From: Barnesiella merdipullorum | GTDB lineage: Bacteria; Bacteroidota; Bacteroidia; Bacteroidales; Barnesiellaceae | Reading direction: 5' to 3' | NCBI GenBank assembly: GCA_019116365.1 | Contig: DXBT01000014.1 | Coordinates: forward strand, 37,863 to 101,862 | DNA: 64,000 bases | The notes under the pieces: model-generated | What the model was told of the DNA's origin: nothing | What the model saw: the letters and a program-made list of their open reading frames with translations, nothing else | Databases searched by the model: none | Program-made: the position numbers and the translations under genes | Shown: positions 60,104 to 64,000 of the stretch, in pieces | Position numbering within the stretch: the stretch's first letter is position 1 | How the letters are laid out: every line of letters starts with the position of its first letter

Positions 60104-60316
60104 CTTCGTTTTCCGTTTGTCTCTGCTCTCTCCTTTCACTGTCTTTCCAGAAGAAAGGAGGCGGTTCGGCATAGTCAAACGTCGAAAACTTCGTTTTCCG
60201 TTTGTCTCTGCTCTCACCTTTCGCTATCTTTCCAGAAGAAAGGAGGCGGTTCGGCATAGTCAAACGTCGAAAACTTCGTTTTCCGTTTGTCTCTGCTCTC
60301 ACCTTTCGCTATCTTT
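60104..60316. repeat. 85-bp tandem repeats upstream of dnaB (2.5 copies)
   Basis: Copies begin at 60104, 60189 and 60274 with CTTCGTTTTCCGTTTGTCTC. The second copy differs from the first at a few bases; the third is cut after 43 bp, at the point where the dnaB promoter -7 box begins to differ. Each copy includes the TTTG -33 element and a C-rich spacer; only the third has an intact -7 box. Confidence 0.95.
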
Positions 60317-60317
60317 G
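60286..60317 (+). promoter_or_regulatory. dnaB promoter
   Basis: TTTG (60286-60289), a 20-nt spacer and TATCTTTG (60310-60317), full consensus. In the two upstream repeat copies the -7 positions read TGTCTTTC and TATCTTTC, so they have lost the final G and are probably weak or dead promoters. Confidence 0.8.
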
Positions 60318-60336
60318 TACCCCCAAAGGAGATAAT

Positions 60337-61890
60337 ATGGAACCTCGCAGAAATTATACAAGCCGACAAAAGAAAACCTATGCCCCGAAAGTTTCGGAAC
60401 AAGGCAAGTTGCAACCTCAGGACACCGAGCTCGAAGAGGCCGTACTGGGGGCCCTCATGCTCGAGAAGGATGCCTACACTACCGTGTGCGATATCCTGAA
60501 ACCCGAATGTTTCTACGAGCCCAACAACCAAACGATTTACAGTGCCATAGCCAAACTGGGTGCCCAGCAACGCCCTATCGACATGCTCACCGTCACCGAG
60601 CAGCTGCGCCTCGACGGCAAACTCGACGAGGTGGGTGGTGCCCTGCGTATCTCGGAGCTGACGGGGCGTGTGGCTTCGGCCGCTCACATCGAGTATCACG
60701 CCCGCATCGTGGCCCAGAAATACCTGGCCCGCGAACTGATTGAGTTCTCGAGCGAAATCCTCAACAAGGCCTTCGACGAGACCAACGATGTGGACGACCT
60801 CATGCAGGAGGCCGAGGGGAAACTCTTTGAGATTTCACAACGCAACCTCAAGAAAGATGTGGTGCAAATTGCCCCTGTCATCAGCGAGGCCATCAAACAG
60901 ATACAGGTAGCCGCCAACCGTACCGACGGTTTGAGCGGTCTGCAAACCGGATTCCACGGCATCGACAAAATCACCTCGGGTTGGCAGAACTCCGACCTGA
61001 TTATCATCGCTGCCCGACCGGCCATGGGTAAGACGGCCTTCGTTCTCTCCATGGCCAAAAACATGGCCGTCAACTACAACACCCCGGTAGCCATCTTCTC
61101 GCTCGAGATGTCGAATGTCCAGCTCGTAAACCGTCTTATCATCAACACCTGCGATATCCCGGGCGACAAAATCAAGAGCGGACAGTTGAGCCCCATCGAG
61201 TGGGAGCGCCTCATGTCGCGTATCGAGATCCTGCAAAATGCCCCCATCTATATCGACGATACCCCCAGCCTGTCGGTATTCGAGCTGCGAACCAAAGCCC
61301 GCCGGCTGGTACGCGAGCACGGCATCAAAATCATCATCATCGACTACCTGCAGTTGATGAACGCCAGCGGCATGTCATTCGGCAGCCGAGAGCAAGAGGT
61401 GAGCACCATATCACGGTCGCTCAAGCAGTTGGCCAAAGAGTTACAGATACCCATCATCGCCCTGTCGCAGTTGAACCGTAGCGTCGAGTCGCGAGGCAAC
61501 GACAAGGACAGCAAAGAGAGCAAGCGGCCGCAACTCTCCGACCTGCGTGAATCGGGAGCCATCGAGCAGGATGCCGATATGGTCTGCTTCATTCACCGCC
61601 CCGAGTACTACACCCGTTCCAAAGAAGATGCCAACGGAAACAGCATCGAGGGCCTGGCCGAATTTATCATCGCCAAGCACCGTAACGGTGCCACCGATAC
61701 AATCAACCTCAAGTTCGTCTCCTACCTGGCTCGCTTCCAGAACTACGACGAGGATACCCGACTCTCCGACCTCAGCGCACCGGTCACCTCGAAGTTCAAT
61801 GCCGCCCCCGCAGGAGAGGCTTCTGCCGCTCCTCTGCCCGGCAATACCGACTTCCTCACCTCCGGCAAGAACGAAAATTTACCCTTCTGA
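60337..61890 (+). CDS. dnaB: Replicative DNA helicase DnaB
   Basis: A 517-residue hexameric helicase starting at MEPRRNYTSRQKK, behind the ribosome binding site AAAGGAG (60325-60331). The N-terminal DnaB domain (about 30-150: DTELEEAVLGALMLEKDAYT) and the RecA-like domain with Walker A ARPAMGKTAF and Walker B IIIDYLQLMN are present, as are the Arg-finger region and FIHRPEYYTR. It unwinds DNA ahead of the replication fork. The same frame is open further upstream through the repeat block, but that part is repeat-encoded and not conserved. Confidence 0.97.
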   Translation: MEPRRNYTSRQKKTYAPKVSEQGKLQPQDTELEEAVLGALMLEKDAYTTVCDILKPECFYEPNNQTIYSAIAKLGAQQRPIDMLTVTEQLRLDGKLDEVGGALRISELTGRVASAAHIEYHARIVAQKYLARELIEFSSEILNKAFDETNDVDDLMQEAEGKLFEISQRNLKKDVVQIAPVISEAIKQIQVAANRTDGLSGLQTGFHGIDKITSGWQNSDLIIIAARPAMGKTAFVLSMAKNMAVNYNTPVAIFSLEMSNVQLVNRLIINTCDIPGDKIKSGQLSPIEWERLMSRIEILQNAPIYIDDTPSLSVFELRTKARRLVREHGIKIIIIDYLQLMNASGMSFGSREQEVSTISRSLKQLAKELQIPIIALSQLNRSVESRGNDKDSKESKRPQLSDLRESGAIEQDADMVCFIHRPEYYTRSKEDANGNSIEGLAEFIIAKHRNGATDTINLKFVSYLARFQNYDEDTRLSDLSAPVTSKFNAAPAGEASAAPLPGNTDFLTSGKNENLPF

Positions 61891-61953
61891 GGCAGCGAAC
61901 TTTATCCCTCTGCGACTGTTACTCTACCAAAACCAACCGAGTAACAGCTACGT

Positions 61954-62112
61954 ATGGAAAACAAACGACAAAAACGACAAAAAATCTGGACGACAATAGG
62001 CGTGGCCATTGCTATCGTCCTGCTATTGTATTGGCTTACACTGGCTATCTGGATCGACGACGAGCCCGAAGCCTCGGCCCTGCCCACTACCGAACAAAGC
62101 GTAAATAGTTAA
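61954..62112 (+). CDS. Small single-pass membrane protein (52 residues)
   Basis: An ATG at 61954 starts a 52-residue ORF: basic N-terminus MENKRQKRQK, a membrane helix (TTIGVAIAIVLLLYWLTLAI) and an acidic tail (DDEPEASALP). The positive-inside, acidic-outside layout is that of a real small membrane protein. It starts 63 nt after dnaB and may be read through from it. There is no recognised family. Confidence 0.5.
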   Translation: MENKRQKRQKIWTTIGVAIAIVLLLYWLTLAIWIDDEPEASALPTTEQSVNS

Positions 62113-62374
62113 TGAGAGTTAAAACAGGCGACAGCCGAAACATTTCTCCCCCCAGCATTGTTTTATTATCGAAAGCGGCCCCCAAAGAGCCCCTCCACCC
62201 CGGGAAAGCGAAGCGTCGCTACCCGATGGAGAAAGGTTGGGAACCAAATTCAAAAGAGTTTGATTTATACGATAATATTCTTGTTTTTTGTGTGTTTCAT
62301 TGGTATTATATTATCCTTTGTTTATTTTCTGTAATAAACATTATCCTCTTTCTTGTTTTTGATATATTTCAAGT
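62113..62374. other. Intergenic region, no recognised gene
   Basis: 260 bp, with a G/C-rich first part (62160-62230) and a strongly A/T-rich second part (62250-62370). I see no RNA family and no convincing start. Confidence 0.4.
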
Positions 62375-62415
62375 AATAAAGCCCCGTCGTGAGACGAGGC
62401 TTTATTATTTTAGAC
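62375..62415. terminator. Bidirectional terminator between the small membrane ORF and mltG
   Basis: AATAAAGCCCCGTC pairs with GACGAGGCTTTATT (one mismatch) around GTGA, followed by ATTTT. The A-run on the other side gives T for the minus strand and mltG. Confidence 0.8.
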
Positions 62416-62444
62416 CATTCGAGTAACCAACGCTTGTCAAACGT

Positions 62445-63488
62445 TCAGCGTATTCCCCGCCGGTTCAACTCCCGCTGGTAACGCGCGGCATTGCGCTGGT
62501 GTTCGGCCAGCGTAACGGCAAAGTTGTGATAGCCCGAGAAATCCTCGCGGGCACACATATAGAGGTAATCGTTGGGCCGATGATTCAGCACCGCATCGAT
62601 GACCTGCTTCGACGCAATGCGTATAGGACCCGGGGGCAACCCCGTCACTCGATAGGTATTGTAGGGTGACTCGACGGCAAGGTGTTTCTTGAGGATGCGC
62701 TGCAACGCAAAATCGCCACAGGCAAACTTCACCGTAGGGTCGGCCTGCAAAGGCATCCCCTTGCGCAACCTATTCATATAGAGCCCGGCCACCATGCCCA
62801 TCTCATCGGGCTTGTTGGTCTCCTCCTCCACAATCGACGCCAGTGTAGCCACCTCGATCGGGGTCAACCCCAACGCCTCGGCCTGCTGTTCACGCTTGTC
62901 CTGCCAGTAGCGACGATACTCCCGCTCCATCTTTTGCACAAAAGCTTGAGGAGTCACCGTCCAATAAAACTCATACGTATCGGGCAGGAACAACGCCGGC
63001 AACGTGGCCTGTGTAAAACCCATGGCCGCACAGGCACTATCGTTTTGCAAGGCAGTCAACAAATCGGCTTTCGAGAAACACAACTGCTCGGCAATACGTT
63101 CGGCCATTTGGTCGATGGTGCGCACATTGTTAAAGGTAACCCGCACCGGAGTCTGACTACCCCGGGCCAACTTCAAGGCCACCCGCCATACACTCATCCC
63201 AGGCTCCAGCCGATAGACCCCCTCGCGAGCGGTCGCATCGAAATCGAAATACGAGAGCAGCCGCTCTACCCGATTCACCACCTGTTTATCGCCCAATACC
63301 TCCAGCAAGGCACTGTCGAGCTGAGCCGAATTCCATTGCCGGTGCACATACACCATCGACTGTTTCTCCACCACCGTGTCATATACATATCGATGAGTCA
63401 TGAACAAAGTTATCACCGCCAACACGGCCACAATGGCCAAAGCCCCAATCCATATTCCTATCCTTCTCTTTTTCTTTACATTTGCCAT
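62445..63488 (-). CDS. mltG: Endolytic murein transglycosylase MltG
   Basis: A 347-residue inner-membrane lytic enzyme that cuts nascent glycan strands and so sets their length. I chose the ATG at 63488 (MANVKKKRRIGIWIGALAIV); an in-frame TTG two codons earlier is unlikely. A TM helix lies at residues 11-31, the LysM-like part at about 35-130, and the YceG domain with the catalytic Glu in ASIVEEETNKPDEM. Family motifs GLPPGPI and NDYLYMCAREDFSGYHNFAV are visible. Monocistronic. Confidence 0.95.
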   Translation of the reverse strand: MANVKKKRRIGIWIGALAIVAVLAVITLFMTHRYVYDTVVEKQSMVYVHRQWNSAQLDSALLEVLGDKQVVNRVERLLSYFDFDATAREGVYRLEPGMSVWRVALKLARGSQTPVRVTFNNVRTIDQMAERIAEQLCFSKADLLTALQNDSACAAMGFTQATLPALFLPDTYEFYWTVTPQAFVQKMEREYRRYWQDKREQQAEALGLTPIEVATLASIVEEETNKPDEMGMVAGLYMNRLRKGMPLQADPTVKFACGDFALQRILKKHLAVESPYNTYRVTGLPPGPIRIASKQVIDAVLNHRPNDYLYMCAREDFSGYHNFAVTLAEHQRNAARYQRELNRRGIR

Positions 63489-63572
63489 AAACAACAGGTC
63501 ATACTACGTGAATAAAATCCATAGGGACGACAAAAATACAGAATATTCACGAAATAAAATAGTGCGAAAAAA

Positions 63573-63603
63573 TTTGCGGTTTCAAATATTCGACTTATCT
63601 TTG
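63573..63603 (+). promoter_or_regulatory. tRNA-Ser promoter
   Basis: TTTG (63573-63576), a 19-nt spacer and TATCTTTG (63596-63603), an exact consensus. The start would fall near 63610, about 35 nt before the mature tRNA. Confidence 0.8.
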
Positions 63604-63644
63604 CGCTGCGTTTGGAAAAACGCCGTTCAACACGGCACCATCTT

Positions 63645-63734
63645 GGAAGGATGGGTGAGTGGCTGAAACCACCAGTTTGCTAAACTGACGTACTCGAATG
63701 GGTACCGGGGGTTCGAATCCCCCTCCTTCCGCCA
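63645..63734 (+). tRNA. tRNA-Ser (anticodon GCT)
   Basis: A 90-nt class II tRNA with long variable arm. Acceptor GGAAGGA/TCCTTCC, anticodon loop TTGCTAA (anticodon GCT), T-arm CGGGGG TTCGAAT CCCCCT, and encoded 3' CCA. Followed by its own terminator. Confidence 0.95.
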
Positions 63735-63741
63735 ACGCTGC

Positions 63742-63775
63742 AAAGGCTCGCTTCATTGAAGCGGGCCTTTATTCC
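63742..63775 (+). terminator. tRNA-Ser terminator
   Basis: A 13-bp stem with one mismatch (AAAGGCTCGCTTC with GAAGCGGGCCTTT) and 3-nt loop, followed by ATT. Confidence 0.8.
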
Positions 63776-64000
63776 TATCCACTCTTGAATAGAAGTTCAA
63801 CACAAGAGAACAATCTAAGCCACCGCTCCCATTTTTTTTACAAAAAATCGTAAAATAAATTTATTTTTTCACTAGGGAAATTTATCGCATAAGGGTTATA
63901 TATTATATAAGTAGGATAATTTTTGTTGCAAAGGTTATTTGTAACACATATTTTTATGGGGCAAATAAAAAATGAAAAACATATAAATACATAAGACACT
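63776..64000. other. A/T-rich end of the window without recognised gene
   Basis: 225 bp of A/T-rich DNA. ATG codons near 63957 and 63972 are followed by early stops. A downstream gene may start beyond the window; this could be its upstream region. Confidence 0.4.

Noticed and set aside
60202..60336. N-terminal extension of DnaB through the repeat block
   Set aside because: It is encoded by the 85-bp repeats and crosses the promoter; the ATG at 60337 has a good ribosome binding site.

Overview
The window comes from a Bacteroidota chromosome, most likely a gut Bacteroidales (Bacteroides/Parabacteroides/Barnesiella-like). Reasons: promoters repeatedly fit the Bacteroidota pattern TTTG-N19-21-TAnnTTTG; there is a UpxY-type capsule antiterminator, type IX secretion C-terminal sorting domains, a NigD-like lipoprotein, an RprX/RprY pair, S16 with a long Ala-rich tail, and many SPII lipoproteins. 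The species cannot be fixed from sequence alone. Gene order is mostly ordinary housekeeping with several accessory islands.

Layout. 1-5.4 kb: upstream end of a capsule/exopolysaccharide operon on the minus strand (upxY, flippase, glycosyltransferase, EpsG-type polymerase, glycosyltransferase cut by the window edge). 5.6-6.1 kb: a small secreted protein made of five internal repeats. 6.4-10.1 kb: hybrid histidine kinase plus sigma-54 response regulator. 10.2-13.6 kb: ArsC-like protein, rpsP, tRNA-Thr, 4.5S (SRP) RNA, bioB, and an XRE regulator/membrane protein pair with a palindromic operator. 13.8-21.2 kb: a three-gene operon of T9SS-exported proteins (four-repeat adhesin-like protein, M6 metallopeptidase, and a frameshifted third gene). 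22-27 kb: uup-type ABC-F ATPase, then an IS982-like element with intact ends and a target duplication, in which most of the transposase is missing and a membrane-protein gene is present, then mgsA and a MATE transporter. 27.4-31.8 kb: accessory island with a collagen-like lipoprotein, an unrecognised possible regulator, a non-RD Ser/Thr kinase, a DUF6591-like lipoprotein and a TM2 protein. 32-42.8 kb: nadC, rlmH, DUF2490 protein, hemW, an EF-G paralogue, rprXY, plsC, tRNA-Gln, pncB. 42.9-48.2 kb: NigD-like lipoprotein and two adjacent ECF sigma modules. 48.4-52.4 kb: nhaC, DUF2007 protein, tRNA-dihydrouridine synthase, class A beta-lactamase. 52.6-64 kb: dnaJ-grpE, GH84 hexosaminidase, acyltransferase, Crp-like regulator, ispE, dnaB behind a duplicated promoter block, a small membrane ORF, mltG and tRNA-Ser.

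How parts work together: the capsule operon is probably controlled by UpxY antitermination. The T9SS operon makes surface or secreted proteins. nadC and pncB both feed NAD synthesis. The two ECF modules each pair a sigma factor with a membrane-anchored product that may be an anti-sigma factor. The most unusual item is the transposase-deleted IS982-like element carrying a passenger gene at 23.85-25.09 kb. Other points worth a check are the 85-bp repeats covering the dnaB promoter, the frameshifted T9SS gene and the structured leaders upstream of rprX and of the collagen-like lipoprotein. All calls come from reading the sequence; no database search was run.
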